From contig DAICXK010000003.1 in assembly GCA_027312225.1 (NCBI GenBank), positions 244-64,243 of the forward strand: a stretch of DNA of 64,000 nt. The letters run 5' to 3'. Origin of the DNA: Candidatus Saccharimonadota bacterium (GTDB lineage: Bacteria; Patescibacteriota; Saccharimonadia; Saccharimonadales; Saccharimonadaceae). Both the position numbers and the translations under genes were made by a program. Shown in pieces: positions 22,124 through 32,376 of the stretch; the stretch's first letter is position 1; each line of letters starts with the position of its first letter. Under the pieces are notes generated by a model. The model was not told where the DNA came from, did no database searches, and saw only the letters and a list, made by a program, of their open reading frames with translations.

Positions 22124-22597
22124 ATGGCCACACCAAAAAAATCACCCACCAAAGCTATCCTCAACCGTCGCGCACGGTTCGATTATGCGTTGGATGATGA
22201 GATTATCGTCGGCCTTAGTCTGACCGGCCTCGAGGTACGCGCTGCCCGCGACGGACACGTACAGTTGCGCGGGTCATTTGTGACCATCAAAGATGACGAG
22301 TTATGGCTCAACAACGCCAGCTTTAGCCTCCGCCTGAACGAACGCGGCAATCCGGGCGCACGTAGCATCGACACAAGTCCGCGCAAACTGCTGGCGCACC
22401 GCAAGCAAATTGACCAGCTGTCCGCGCAAAAAAAGAACGGACAAAGCATCGTACCACTACGACTTCTTACGAATGGCCGATTTGTTAAACTTGTCATTGC
22501 CCTTGGTACTGGTAAAAAGCGATATGACAAACGCGAGACAATCAAGCGTCGCGACCACGAACGCGACACAAAACGATTACTAAAGTATTCCAGGTAA
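22124..22597 (+). CDS. smpB: SsrA-binding protein
   Basis: NRRARFDYALDDEIIVGLSLTGLEVRAARDGHVQLRGSFV; GKKRYDKRETIKRRDHERD. Confidence 0.95.
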   Translation: MATPKKSPTKAILNRRARFDYALDDEIIVGLSLTGLEVRAARDGHVQLRGSFVTIKDDELWLNNASFSLRLNERGNPGARSIDTSPRKLLAHRKQIDQLSAQKKNGQSIVPLRLLTNGRFVKLVIALGTGKKRYDKRETIKRRDHERDTKRLLKYSR

Positions 22598-22659
22598 CCG
22601 CCCTTATGCTATACTGTGAATCATAGGAAATAATTGCCTTTTTGCAGGCAGGAAGAATC

Positions 22660-23187
22660 ATGGATAACGAAAAATCTACCCCTGAACAGCAACCAGCTCC
22701 AACACCAGCAGAACAGCCGGCCGCACAGCCACAGTTCGCGCCACAGCAATCACAGCCGCAGCAAGTACAGTACATCGTCTCAGAGCGATCACTTGAAGGC
22801 GTTGGCGGATGGCTCATCTTTTGGATTATCGTCTTTATTCTTGGTGGTATCGGATACATCATGGTGTTCTTTACGGGCATCGAGAAGGGCAGTACCGAAG
22901 CAACAGATATCCTTAGCATGATCTTCTCGCCTCTGCTTGCCATTGGCTTTATTGGCAGCGCTGCAACCATTGCGTTGCGTAAGAAAATTGGCATGTGGCT
23001 CAGTGTTGGCACCTTGGGTCTCGCCGGCCTCTTCAATGTGCTCAATATCATTATCTCTGCGTCGGAAAGCAGATATACCAGTATCGCCGTTACTGTTGGT
23101 GGTATTCTTGCCAGCCTCGTCTTTAGTGGTGCAATGATCCTGTATTTTTTCGCGTCAAAGCGCGTCAAACAAACATTGACGAAATAG
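22660..23187 (+). CDS. DUF2569-like multi-TM membrane protein with Q/P-rich N-terminus
   Basis: VGGWLIFWIIVFILGGIGY and further TM segments; GGAAG SD. Confidence 0.65.
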   Translation: MDNEKSTPEQQPAPTPAEQPAAQPQFAPQQSQPQQVQYIVSERSLEGVGGWLIFWIIVFILGGIGYIMVFFTGIEKGSTEATDILSMIFSPLLAIGFIGSAATIALRKKIGMWLSVGTLGLAGLFNVLNIIISASESRYTSIAVTVGGILASLVFSGAMILYFFASKRVKQTLTK

Positions 23188-23210
23188 TATTCCGCTCGTC
23201 AAATAATGAA

Positions 23211-23239
23211 GAGTCCCGCGCCACGATGGCGCGGGACTC
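23211..23239. terminator. GC-rich terminator hairpin
   Basis: GAGTCCCGCGCC-acgat-GGCGCGGGACTC, perfect 12-bp stem between convergent genes. Confidence 0.7.
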
Positions 23240-23244
23240 TCTGT

Positions 23245-23637
23245 TCACCTGGACAGCATCCGGGTCTGAAGGCTGGGTCCCGCTTTCAACGACACATGAC
23301 GGTCCTCGAGGAAGAACGTTGCGATGAAGAGGCCACGGGGCAGGGTGTTGTAGGGACGGTAAATCACCGCCTCCGTACCTGCCGGAATCTCCAGGGTCAA
23401 GAGGCGGATCACCTCCTTGTTCTGCTTGTAGCCGCCATCCGGCTGCTTCTGCGAAGTGACCCTGTAGACCGGGAACTGCATGCGCGTGTCCCGGGTGATG
23501 ATCGTGCGGACGTTACGATTGGTGTACGAACCGGCAGGGCGGTCATCTCGACCAACCATCAAGCTGTTCAACCACCTCTCTCCATCAATCTCCGTGAAGG
23601 TGCGCATGTCTGCCGGAGCAGCAGTTGAAGCACTCAT
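23245..23637 (-). CDS. hypothetical protein, 130 aa, monocistronic
   Basis: GAAAGGAAG SD, GC-rich codons, hairpin 5 nt after stop. Confidence 0.7.
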   Translation of the reverse strand: MSASTAAPADMRTFTEIDGERWLNSLMVGRDDRPAGSYTNRNVRTIITRDTRMQFPVYRVTSQKQPDGGYKQNKEVIRLLTLEIPAGTEAVIYRPYNTLPRGLFIATFFLEDRHVSLKAGPSLQTRMLSR

Positions 23638-23720
23638 ATTCTTCCTTTCGTCAGCGAACAGAGTTACTATAAAATATCATCAAGACTACAAAAAGTCAAT
23701 CAGTGCTACACTATACATAT

Positions 23721-24521
23721 ATGAAATTATACTCATGGAACGTCAATGGCATCAGGGCCGTTATCAGTAAAGGTGCTTTTCAGTCATTTATTGCCGAGCA
23801 CCAGCCCGATATCCTGTGCCTCCAGGAAACCAAGGCTAAGCAAGGTCAGGCCGAGATTGATTTACCTGACTATGAAGAATTCTGGAATAGCGCAGACAAG
23901 CCAGGATACAGCGGGACTGCAATTTTCTCCAAAGTAAAACCCCTGACGGTTATCAACGGGTTCGCCGATGCAATTGCCGAGAAATATGACCTTGCGGGCG
24001 ACACCTACGGCGATCCCACACGAGAGGGAAGAGTCATCAGCGCTGAGTTTGACAATTTCTGGGTAGTGACTGTGTACACGCCGAATGCCAAGGGTGATAA
24101 TAGCCGCCTCAGCCTGCGCCATGAAAAATGGGATCCAGCGTTTCTCGAACATCTCAAAGAACTCGAGAAACACAAACCGGTGGTATTTTGTGGCGACCTC
24201 AACGTTGCCCACCAAGAGATTGATCTTGCCAACCCTAAGCCGAATGTAGGCAAGCACGGATTTACTGTCGAAGAGCGCCAAGGCTTTCAGAACTTCCTTG
24301 AAGCTGGGTTTGTTGATACCTTCAGGTCTGCCTTCCCAGATACAACTGCCGCGTACACCTGGTGGACTCATTGGGCAAACGCCCGCACCAGAAACGTCGG
24401 ATGGCGCATTGACTATTGGCTGGCCAGCCAAGCGATTGCCGCCGACATACGCAACCCCAAAATACACTCTGAAGTCATGGGGTCAGACCACTGTCCAGTC
24501 AGTATCGAAATCGGAGTATAA
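23721..24521 (+). CDS. xth: exodeoxyribonuclease III
   Basis: MKLYSWNVNGIRAV, LCLQETKA, CGDLNVAHQEIDLANPK, WRIDYWLAS, GSDHCPVSIEI. Confidence 0.95.
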   Translation: MKLYSWNVNGIRAVISKGAFQSFIAEHQPDILCLQETKAKQGQAEIDLPDYEEFWNSADKPGYSGTAIFSKVKPLTVINGFADAIAEKYDLAGDTYGDPTREGRVISAEFDNFWVVTVYTPNAKGDNSRLSLRHEKWDPAFLEHLKELEKHKPVVFCGDLNVAHQEIDLANPKPNVGKHGFTVEERQGFQNFLEAGFVDTFRSAFPDTTAAYTWWTHWANARTRNVGWRIDYWLASQAIAADIRNPKIHSEVMGSDHCPVSIEIGV

Positions 24522-24528
24522 TAGAATT

Positions 24529-25260
24529 ATGTCCAAAAAATTTGCTGCTTTTGATATCGACGGGACCCTGTTTCGCAGCGGACTGTACCGCGAGGTCTTT
24601 TACGAGTTGTATAAAATGGGTGTCCTCCCCAACGATCTCACCGAACAAACGACCGAGAAACACCGTACCTGGCGGCATCGCGTTCATGGAAATGCTTTCG
24701 AAGAATTTGAACAAATCATGATTGATGGCCTCGACGGATTCTTACCACAACTAAAAACTGCTGATTATGACACCGCGGCACAACGAGTCATTGAAAAGAA
24801 AGCCGATAATGTCTACGTCTATACGCGTAATCTCCTTAGGCACCTCCAGCAAGAGGGCTATTTCACCGTCGCAATCAGCGGGTCGCAACAAGAGCTCGTC
24901 GAGCCATTCGCAACGCATTATGGATTTGATGCATGGGTTGGGCAGGAATGGGAGCGTAAGGGTGAGTACTTCACTGGAAAGATGACAAAAACTCACACAG
25001 GCAAAGATAAAATCATCCAATCATTAATAGATAAGCACCAACTCTCACTTGATGACAGCTACGCAGTAGGGGACAGCAACGGCGACAGTGGGATGCTCGC
25101 ACTTGTCGAGCATCCGATCGCATTCAACCCAACCCATGAATTGCTAGAAAAGGCGCTCGAAAACAACTGGAAGATTGTTCTCGAGCGCAAAAGCACCAGT
25201 TACGAGCTAGAAAGAGATCATGATGGACGCGTCGTATTGGCAAACACAAACCGCCACTAA
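24529..25260 (+). CDS. HAD-superfamily IB hydrolase (SerB-like)
   Basis: FAAFDIDGTLFRSGL, VAISGSQQELVEP, YAVGDSNGDSGMLALVEHPIAFNP. Confidence 0.9.
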   Translation: MSKKFAAFDIDGTLFRSGLYREVFYELYKMGVLPNDLTEQTTEKHRTWRHRVHGNAFEEFEQIMIDGLDGFLPQLKTADYDTAAQRVIEKKADNVYVYTRNLLRHLQQEGYFTVAISGSQQELVEPFATHYGFDAWVGQEWERKGEYFTGKMTKTHTGKDKIIQSLIDKHQLSLDDSYAVGDSNGDSGMLALVEHPIAFNPTHELLEKALENNWKIVLERKSTSYELERDHDGRVVLANTNRH

Positions 25261-26011
25261 GCCGCTTCATCCTGATATCGAGTGGAACAAGCCCGAACGG
25301 CACGATCAGTCTGGCCGTCTTGCAATTATCGGCGGTAATAAGTTAGGCTTTGCAGGAGTCGCCGAGGCCTACACGGTAGCGACTACTGCTGGCGTTGGCG
25401 AGGTACGCGCCTTGCTCCCTGATGCGCTCCGCAAGACCATTCCGACCACCATCACCGATACTACATTCGCCCCGACGAATCCAAGCGGAAGCCTCGCGAA
25501 GGGCGCATTAACCGAGATGCGCGCACTAGGCGAATGGGCCCAAGGAGTTATTCTTGTCGGTGATGCCGGCCGCAACAGCGAGACAGCCCTTGTCTATGAT
25601 GATTTTATCCGTGATTATGCCGGGCAACTAACGATTACTCGCGACGCGATAGACCTTGTTAAAAATAATTCGTCGCTACTTGTCGAACGCCCAGACACAC
25701 TGGTCGTCGCATCGTTTGCTCAGGTGCAAAAGCTGTTTCAAAGTGTCTACTATCCAAAAATCATCACATTTAGCATGCACCTTGGGCAACTCGTCGAGGC
25801 GCTGCACAAGTTCACCATCACCTATCCCGTGCATATTGTGACACTTCACCGAGACACCATTATCATCGCATCGGGCGGATCAGTTGTGACGCAGGCTTGG
25901 GACAACCCCATGATGATCTGGCGTGGCACAGTGGCAACTCGTGCCGCCAGTTACTGGCTTTGGAATCCGTCATTGCCGCTTGAAGCTCTCTCAGCTAGCA
26001 TTGCATCATAG
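25220..26011 (+). CDS. ribokinase-fold protein, probable NAD(P)H-hydrate dehydratase-like
   Basis: GRLAIIGGNKLGFAGVAEAYTVATTAGVGEVRALLPDALRKTIPT; ILVGDAGRN; overlaps upstream HAD gene. Confidence 0.55.
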   Translation: MMDASYWQTQTATKPLHPDIEWNKPERHDQSGRLAIIGGNKLGFAGVAEAYTVATTAGVGEVRALLPDALRKTIPTTITDTTFAPTNPSGSLAKGALTEMRALGEWAQGVILVGDAGRNSETALVYDDFIRDYAGQLTITRDAIDLVKNNSSLLVERPDTLVVASFAQVQKLFQSVYYPKIITFSMHLGQLVEALHKFTITYPVHIVTLHRDTIIIASGGSVVTQAWDNPMMIWRGTVATRAASYWLWNPSLPLEALSASIAS

Positions 26012-26046
26012 TTGCGTAAACAACAATAAAATGTTACTGTTATAAG

Positions 26047-26559
26047 ATGAGAAATGGCATCCACGTCCGTCGCTTTGTTCACCCTGAGTCGGTTAAGTCG
26101 CTGAGGTTTCGTCATCGTGCCGAAAAAAAGTTCGCGAGACTCAGCATCGAACGTGTTGTTGCCGATGATCACTTACACGCCACCATCGTGCATCACAAAG
26201 ATTATCCAGGCTCGATGCGTGCGCTAGCACATACGATGCAAACGCAGCCAGATACGGGCGACAGCTTGCAGTATACTGAAGCGCTCGACGCAGGCGCCTT
26301 TGGGTACAGCCCCATCACAAAATCAACCTGGTTTGCGATTGCCCTTGAAGGCGCCGCTCTCGAAGGCGAATATAATCATTACGGTACTGCGCTCGGCATG
26401 CCTCAGCGAGGTGATTTCGTCCCTCATGTCACCTTATTCAAGGTCAATGATGCCGTCTTACCCGATACTGCCGATGAGGTAGGCGAGTGGATCAGGGAGA
26501 ATAGTCCCGAGGAGATTACTCTCAAGCCTATCAGCGTCGCATGGTCCGTAAAAGATTAA
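26047..26559 (+). CDS. putative 2H phosphoesterase-like protein
   Basis: Two H-x-T motifs: DDHLHATIVHH and FVPHVTLFKV. Confidence 0.5.
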   Translation: MRNGIHVRRFVHPESVKSLRFRHRAEKKFARLSIERVVADDHLHATIVHHKDYPGSMRALAHTMQTQPDTGDSLQYTEALDAGAFGYSPITKSTWFAIALEGAALEGEYNHYGTALGMPQRGDFVPHVTLFKVNDAVLPDTADEVGEWIRENSPEEITLKPISVAWSVKD

Positions 26560-26664
26560 GCTTCGCGTCCGAAGGCGCATAGCATCTTCCCTTGGCATAA
26601 TACAACAACTGTCTTCGACCATTAATAAACATCCTCATTCGGTTACATGAACAAGTTCACATAA

Positions 26665-26693
26665 CTCTCACTTCGTAGTACAATGATACGTGT
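26665..26693 (+). promoter_or_regulatory. promoter of tRNA-Leu (TTCACA-17-TACAAT; coordinates approximate by a few nt)
   Basis: ttcacataactctcacttcgtagtacaat upstream of the tRNA. Confidence 0.45.
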
Positions 26694-26714
26694 ACTATAG
26701 CTGTATTGTTGCAT

Positions 26715-26801
26715 GCCGCGATGGTGGAATTGGTAGACACGTTAGACTCAAAATCTGATGTCCAATAGGACGTGCCGGTTCAAGTCCGGCTCGCGGTACC
26801 A
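26715..26801 (+). tRNA. tRNA-Leu(CAA)
   Basis: Acceptor GCCGCGA/TCGCGGT, anticodon loop CTCAAAA, long variable arm, T-arm GCCGGTTCAAGTCCGGC, encoded CCA. Confidence 0.95.
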
Positions 26802-26825
26802 ATACAGGTGTAGTTGAAAGATATT

Positions 26826-28163
26826 ATGAAGCCAGATGAAGATCAAGCAAGTAGGCGAGTGGGCACGCCGCTAAATGGACAGCGGTCGTTTGTTCATACG
26901 CCTCCATCTCGGGATCCTCAGTACCGACAGCAGCAAGCTGCCGCAGATATTATTCGTGCGCAATTAGATTCGATTTACTCAGGTGATGCCACGTCACCAG
27001 TCACGGGGCAGGTCACTTCAAGCCCAACGACAACACCGTCTCAGTCGCAACCAGCAACAGCTCGACCAACGGTCACCCCCCAAGCGGTTGCCGAGCAATC
27101 ATCGTCCAAGCAACCACTTACTGACGACCGCGACATTGCGGACGTTAACCCCTATGAACGCACTCATACGCCACAGACTTCAATCAAACCCGAGCAGTGG
27201 AAAGCGTATCACAGCGCGTGGCAGGATTATTACCGGCGATATTACGAAGGCTACTACACCAAGCAGATTGGGGTAGTAAAGGACGCTCGTCAGCCAGCTC
27301 AGACATCAGCCCCAAAGACTGCTTTTGGTAGCAAAGTCGAGCAGCCAGACGAGCCGGTGCGAAAAACTGGTCCGCTGACACGTAATGAGGCAATGCAGGA
27401 ACTGCGCGCTAAGCTACTCTCTCAGGTCGAGAAATCAGCCAAAAAGGCACGTAAGAGCCGCCATTTCGTGCCTGTCGTTGCCGCGTTAGGTGTCGTCCTT
27501 ATATTCGGATTCTTGCAATACAACCAGCTGCTCATTGCCAATGTGAAGGCATATATTACTCCTGGCAGTATCGATCCTCAGAATATCATCGTTGACCCCG
27601 CAAGCACCGTTTCAGTAGGACCCGATCCGCGGCTCATCATCCCAAAGATTAATGTCGACACACCGGTCATCTACGATATTCCCACCGACAAAGCTTCACA
27701 GGACAAAGCCATGGAGAACGGCGTGGCGCAATTCGGCATCCCTGGCGCCAACAGCAAGCCGGGACAAATTGGCAATACCGTCTTATCTGGACACAGCAGT
27801 AATGACGTCTTTGCAGCCGGGGATTACAAGTTTATCTTCATGCAACTCGAAAAGCTTGAGATCGGCGACACGATCTACGCCAACTATGAAGGCAAGCGCT
27901 ACACCTACATTGTGACAAAAAAGGAAGAGGTCCTCCCAAGCCAAGTTGATCGGCTGATCTATGACACCAACAAGCCGGTCATGACGCTTATTACGTGCAC
28001 ACCTGTTGGAACTGCACTGAAGCGCCTTCTTGTCACCGCCGAGCAAGTGTACCCCGCAAGTGGATTTACGCCCGCACCGACCACCACAGGCAGCGGGTCA
28101 ACCCCAAGCACCATACCAAGTCAGGGGCAGCCGACAGTTATCGAACGACTGTTCGGGTCGTAG
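26826..28163 (+). CDS. sortase (class D/E-like) with long disordered N-terminus and one TM
   Basis: GNTVLSGHSSNDVF, TLITCTPVGTALKRLLVTAEQ (Cys and Arg catalytic positions). Confidence 0.9.
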   Translation: MKPDEDQASRRVGTPLNGQRSFVHTPPSRDPQYRQQQAAADIIRAQLDSIYSGDATSPVTGQVTSSPTTTPSQSQPATARPTVTPQAVAEQSSSKQPLTDDRDIADVNPYERTHTPQTSIKPEQWKAYHSAWQDYYRRYYEGYYTKQIGVVKDARQPAQTSAPKTAFGSKVEQPDEPVRKTGPLTRNEAMQELRAKLLSQVEKSAKKARKSRHFVPVVAALGVVLIFGFLQYNQLLIANVKAYITPGSIDPQNIIVDPASTVSVGPDPRLIIPKINVDTPVIYDIPTDKASQDKAMENGVAQFGIPGANSKPGQIGNTVLSGHSSNDVFAAGDYKFIFMQLEKLEIGDTIYANYEGKRYTYIVTKKEEVLPSQVDRLIYDTNKPVMTLITCTPVGTALKRLLVTAEQVYPASGFTPAPTTTGSGSTPSTIPSQGQPTVIERLFGS

Positions 28164-28223
28164 TATAGCTATCTACGATTAGTGTGCGAGGCGGAGCCCG
28201 AAGACATGTTCACTATCTAGTGT

Positions 28224-29675
28224 TTATTCAAGAATCATTCGAAACCGCTGCAACTGGACACCTTTACCAGTCGTGGCGTTGTCGCCAATAGAATAGAGAT
28301 ACGTGCCGTTTCGGCTGAGCACACCGCGATGTGCAGCACTGACTGCGGTGAGGTCATGCTTGTTTGTTCCGTCAATATCCCGCATCGTCAGCTGCCCGTC
28401 AACAATCAGGCCAAGATGCATCGAATCAAGCCAGTAGAGGCCTTGGCTCGACACTGGCAACTCAACCGTCGCAAATAATTGTCGCTCAAGGCTAAAGCTC
28501 GTAAATGATGTCTCAGATCGAGCCAAGACATATGAACCGACATCGTTAAACTCAAGACGTGTTGTCGAAGCTGGCAGAGTTCGTCCCACAATTCGCGTCA
28601 GTCCCTCGATACCATGATCGTATTGACCCTTGTAGATTGTCAGCTTTACACCCTCAGCAATAGCCGTATAGTTTGACCCATAGTAGGTACTGGTTGCAAT
28701 CAAAAGAGGTACGTCATAGGCAACCGTACGGAGCACCGTCGGCGTTTCGTCACCTTCACGGTAGATTCCTGCAACTCGAGAAACAGTCCCCTCGTTCTCG
28801 GTGCGAGCGACAAAGGCAATGGTATTCGTATCATACAAAGAGAATTGCTCGACACCACTCACAAGGCTACGCGACACGGTACCGCCCGCGACATCAACCT
28901 TACGCAAATTACCCTCAGATACGACATACAGTATGTTACCTGAACGCCCCGACAGTAGGGCCCCAGTAATAGGTAGCGAAAACTCTCTGGAAATATTAAC
29001 CGAACGATCAGGGTTACGCGTATCAAGCACTATGATGTCCGTTTTGTCACCGAGCGTATGACGCACCAGTAGATATCGTCCACTCTCGTCCCAGCCGCTT
29101 ATTGAGAATTGTGGTGTCTGACCCTCGGCAGGATCATCAAAAAGGGCAGGGCTAAGAATGATATCCTTGCCTGATGGCTGGTCACGAGATATATCAACTA
29201 AACGAAAGGTAGGTTGCGCCAAATCATACTGTAAAAGGATTGATTTCTTATCAGGAGCCGTCGATGACGCGACGACCTTGTCATAGGTGCTAATCGACTG
29301 GTTTGTCCGATCTTTTGGCACAAGCCGCGCATAATTGAGCCACACCAGACTGCCTTCGGGAATCGTCGTTGTGAGATTCCATGGCTCATAGCCATCACGG
29401 TGCACCATGAACGAATGCTCGCCTGGCTCGACCGAGTGCTTGGTTGATGTACGCGCACTCAGTGTCGCCCCATCAACAGTAACATTGGCACCCGACGGCG
29501 TCGAAGCAAACTGCACAAGACCTCGCTGTTCAAGCGTCCCCGTCTCACGATTAAAGCCATAGTTTGCCACCACAAGGACCAGGATTGCAACAACCGTCAC
29601 AACGGTGAGTGACATAATTGAATAGAGTGCGAATAGCTGAAGCCGCTGGACGCGTTTTGAAGGTTTTCTATACAT
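28224..29675 (-). CDS. PEGA-domain membrane-anchored protein with beta-propeller-like region
   Basis: N-terminal TM; FASTPSGANVTVDGATL...VEPGEHSFMVHRDGYEPW. Confidence 0.8.
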   Translation of the reverse strand: MYRKPSKRVQRLQLFALYSIMSLTVVTVVAILVLVVANYGFNRETGTLEQRGLVQFASTPSGANVTVDGATLSARTSTKHSVEPGEHSFMVHRDGYEPWNLTTTIPEGSLVWLNYARLVPKDRTNQSISTYDKVVASSTAPDKKSILLQYDLAQPTFRLVDISRDQPSGKDIILSPALFDDPAEGQTPQFSISGWDESGRYLLVRHTLGDKTDIIVLDTRNPDRSVNISREFSLPITGALLSGRSGNILYVVSEGNLRKVDVAGGTVSRSLVSGVEQFSLYDTNTIAFVARTENEGTVSRVAGIYREGDETPTVLRTVAYDVPLLIATSTYYGSNYTAIAEGVKLTIYKGQYDHGIEGLTRIVGRTLPASTTRLEFNDVGSYVLARSETSFTSFSLERQLFATVELPVSSQGLYWLDSMHLGLIVDGQLTMRDIDGTNKHDLTAVSAAHRGVLSRNGTYLYSIGDNATTGKGVQLQRFRMILE

Positions 29676-29791
29676 AATGAATAGTTCTAGTATACCATTT
29701 TCTCTTTTTTACTTGCATATTTGGTATTTGATTACTACTATAGACGTTAGTAGAAACCGTAAGCGTTTCATAAACTAAACTGCGAGAAACC

Positions 29792-30742
29792 ATGACAAAA
29801 AACGACACTACCACCGTGAACGGGCAACTATATGACACACAGACAGGTCTTCCTGTTGCTCATGCGACCGCCACCCCTCGCCCCGATAGGCAAGCTGTGC
29901 CTCATAAGCCAGCCACTTCACTCCATGGCGGTACACAAAAATCAAAGACACTACGCCGCGCACAACCCAAAAAGCCCCAGCCTGAAACGCTCAGCCCTAT
30001 GGTCGCAAGACGACCACAGCGCCGATCGCTTGATATCGCCCGGCACCCTCATGTCAAGAAAGTAGCCCCGACACCCGTCAAACCATCAGAAGTGCCAGAC
30101 ATCGCCCCACGCACGCACCCTCATGTCGAAAAGGCGAACCAGCATGTCGTCTCAAAAAAGACAGCTCATCATCCAGCACCCCACAAGACCATGACACCAA
30201 AAGAGGTCAAAGATGCCGAAATAGCACGGGCACTCGTGAGTGCACCCGGCAAGAAGGAGAAGCGCGCCAAAAAGCAACGTTCTGCTCGTCACAAAAAGGT
30301 AACACGGCTGAGTGCTATTGGCATATCAATCGCCGTCATCCTTGGCGCCCTCGTTTGGATAAATCTCCCTGTTCTCTCGGTTCATTTTGCCGCCTCACAG
30401 ACTGGGGTATCAGCAACAATTCCGCACTACACGCCCGAAGGGTTCCGGCTCCAATGGCCAGTCGAAACTCATGACAATCAAGTATCTATCAAATATGCTT
30501 CAGCCGACAGCAACACCTCGTTTACCTTGGGACAATCAAATAGTTCGTGGAATTCCGATGCAGTCCGCACCATGATAGAAGAGGACTCGCAGGGCAGGTT
30601 CCTGACTTCACGCGATCGCGGTATCACGGTTTACACCTATAATGGCAACGCTGCTTGGGTGAATCGAGGCATCCTCTACACCATCGAGGGTGACGCGCAG
30701 TTGTCGAGTGATACCATCATGCGCATCGCCAACAGTATTTAG
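29792..30742 (+). CDS. hypothetical single-TM protein with basic/Pro/His-rich N-terminus
   Basis: Long K/H/P/R-rich region then TM ISIAVILGALVWINLPVLSV and extracytoplasmic domain. Confidence 0.7.
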   Translation: MTKNDTTTVNGQLYDTQTGLPVAHATATPRPDRQAVPHKPATSLHGGTQKSKTLRRAQPKKPQPETLSPMVARRPQRRSLDIARHPHVKKVAPTPVKPSEVPDIAPRTHPHVEKANQHVVSKKTAHHPAPHKTMTPKEVKDAEIARALVSAPGKKEKRAKKQRSARHKKVTRLSAIGISIAVILGALVWINLPVLSVHFAASQTGVSATIPHYTPEGFRLQWPVETHDNQVSIKYASADSNTSFTLGQSNSSWNSDAVRTMIEEDSQGRFLTSRDRGITVYTYNGNAAWVNRGILYTIEGDAQLSSDTIMRIANSI

Positions 30743-30851
30743 CGCTTCGCTTATAAGACAAACCTAGGGTTTTTCTCACCAGGGCCGGCAAATTTGTGCG
30801 AAAATTTGTCGGGCTGCTCTTTTCCCTCAGACTATGGCATAATGGAGAACT

Positions 30852-32297
30852 ATGAGTATTGTTCGCACCCGTTTTGCCCCCAGTCCTACCGGTTTTATGC
30901 ATGTCGGTGGTGTTCGCACGGCCCTATTCGCCTGGTTACTGGCACGTCAAGCAGGTCCTGATGGCACATTTATCTTGCGTATCGAAGATACCGACAAGGT
31001 ACGTGAGGTCGAGGGGAGTATCAATCAAATTGAAGACAGTCTCCGTTGGCTGGGTATCACCTGGGATGAAGGTATCGACCAGGGCGGTCCCCACGCACCA
31101 TACAAGCAGTCGGAACGTCTGGAAATCTACCACGAGTGGGCTCGTCGGCTTGTTGCCGAGGGTAGGGCATACGCCGACCCATACACTCCAGCCCAGCTAG
31201 AGGCCTTTCGTGAAGAAGCCAAGGCTGCCAAACGCCCTTTTCTCTACCGCGATCATCGGCCAGAGAATCCGCCAGAATGGGATGGCAGCCAGCCCCTCAG
31301 ATTCAAGTCTGACCCTAAACCATATCAATGGACCGATGCCGTCATGGGCAACCTTTCGACCGGACCAGAGGCAATTGACGATTTTATCCTCATCAAAAGT
31401 GACGGGTATCCAACCTATAATTTTTGCCATATTGTCGATGATGCCATCATGGGCGTGACGCACGTGCTGCGTAGCCAAGAGTTCATCAGCAGCACACCTA
31501 AGTTCCTTAATCTTTACGAAGCACTGAATATCGACCGTCCGACGCTGGCAACCTTGCCATACGTGATGGCGATTGACGGCAAAAAGAAGCTCGGCAAGCG
31601 TGACGGTGCCAAAGACATTCTTGAATACGCAAATGATGGGTATCTGCCCGAAGCCATGGCAAACTTCCTTGCAACACTCGGCTGGAACGATGGCACCGAG
31701 CAAGAAGTTTTTACGACGAGCGAGTTAATCGAGAAATTCAGCCTTTCAAGAGTTCAGAAGAGCCCCGCACGCTTTGACGAGCGACGCCTCCTATGGCTCA
31801 ACGGGCAGCATATCCGCATGCTATCAATCAACGACCTCTACGAGCGCGCCCACCCATTCTGGACCAGCGCCGCAGCCCAAGGCTCCGAAAGCCACAAAAA
31901 AGAGGTTCTCGCACTTGTACAAGACCGCCTAAAAACACTCGCCGATCTTCCTGTCATTACCAGCTATTTCTTTGAAGATCCAACGCCTGACTGGGCGATG
32001 GTGAATGATACGAAACAATTCAAAAAGTACTCCCGCCAAGATCTCGTTGAGCTGCTAAAACAAGCAAAAACCGCGCTCCAAGCAGACGAAACGTTCTCCG
32101 AAGAGTCTTTGCAGGCTACGCTCAATCTGCTCCTTGAGCAAACAGGCGAAAAACCAGGTGTTCTCTTCAGTATCATCCGCCTCGGCGTCAGCTGGGCACC
32201 GTTCAGCCCGGCACTGAACGAAACACTCGCCCTGATCGGAAAAGATCGCGTTCTCCGCCGCATCGACCAAGCAGTTGCCATGTCAACAAGCTCATAA
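30852..32297 (+). CDS. gltX: glutamyl-tRNA synthetase
   Basis: RFAPSPTGFMHVGGVRTALFAWLLAR, FILRIEDTD, KKLGKRDGAKDI. Confidence 0.97.
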   Translation: MSIVRTRFAPSPTGFMHVGGVRTALFAWLLARQAGPDGTFILRIEDTDKVREVEGSINQIEDSLRWLGITWDEGIDQGGPHAPYKQSERLEIYHEWARRLVAEGRAYADPYTPAQLEAFREEAKAAKRPFLYRDHRPENPPEWDGSQPLRFKSDPKPYQWTDAVMGNLSTGPEAIDDFILIKSDGYPTYNFCHIVDDAIMGVTHVLRSQEFISSTPKFLNLYEALNIDRPTLATLPYVMAIDGKKKLGKRDGAKDILEYANDGYLPEAMANFLATLGWNDGTEQEVFTTSELIEKFSLSRVQKSPARFDERRLLWLNGQHIRMLSINDLYERAHPFWTSAAAQGSESHKKEVLALVQDRLKTLADLPVITSYFFEDPTPDWAMVNDTKQFKKYSRQDLVELLKQAKTALQADETFSEESLQATLNLLLEQTGEKPGVLFSIIRLGVSWAPFSPALNETLALIGKDRVLRRIDQAVAMSTSS

Positions 32298-32376
32298 TAT
32301 ACAAGCCGCTTTCTGAGGAGAAAAAGTGTAAGCAAGCCGTTAAAATGCTTACCGTTATTGTGTTATACTGTACGTA

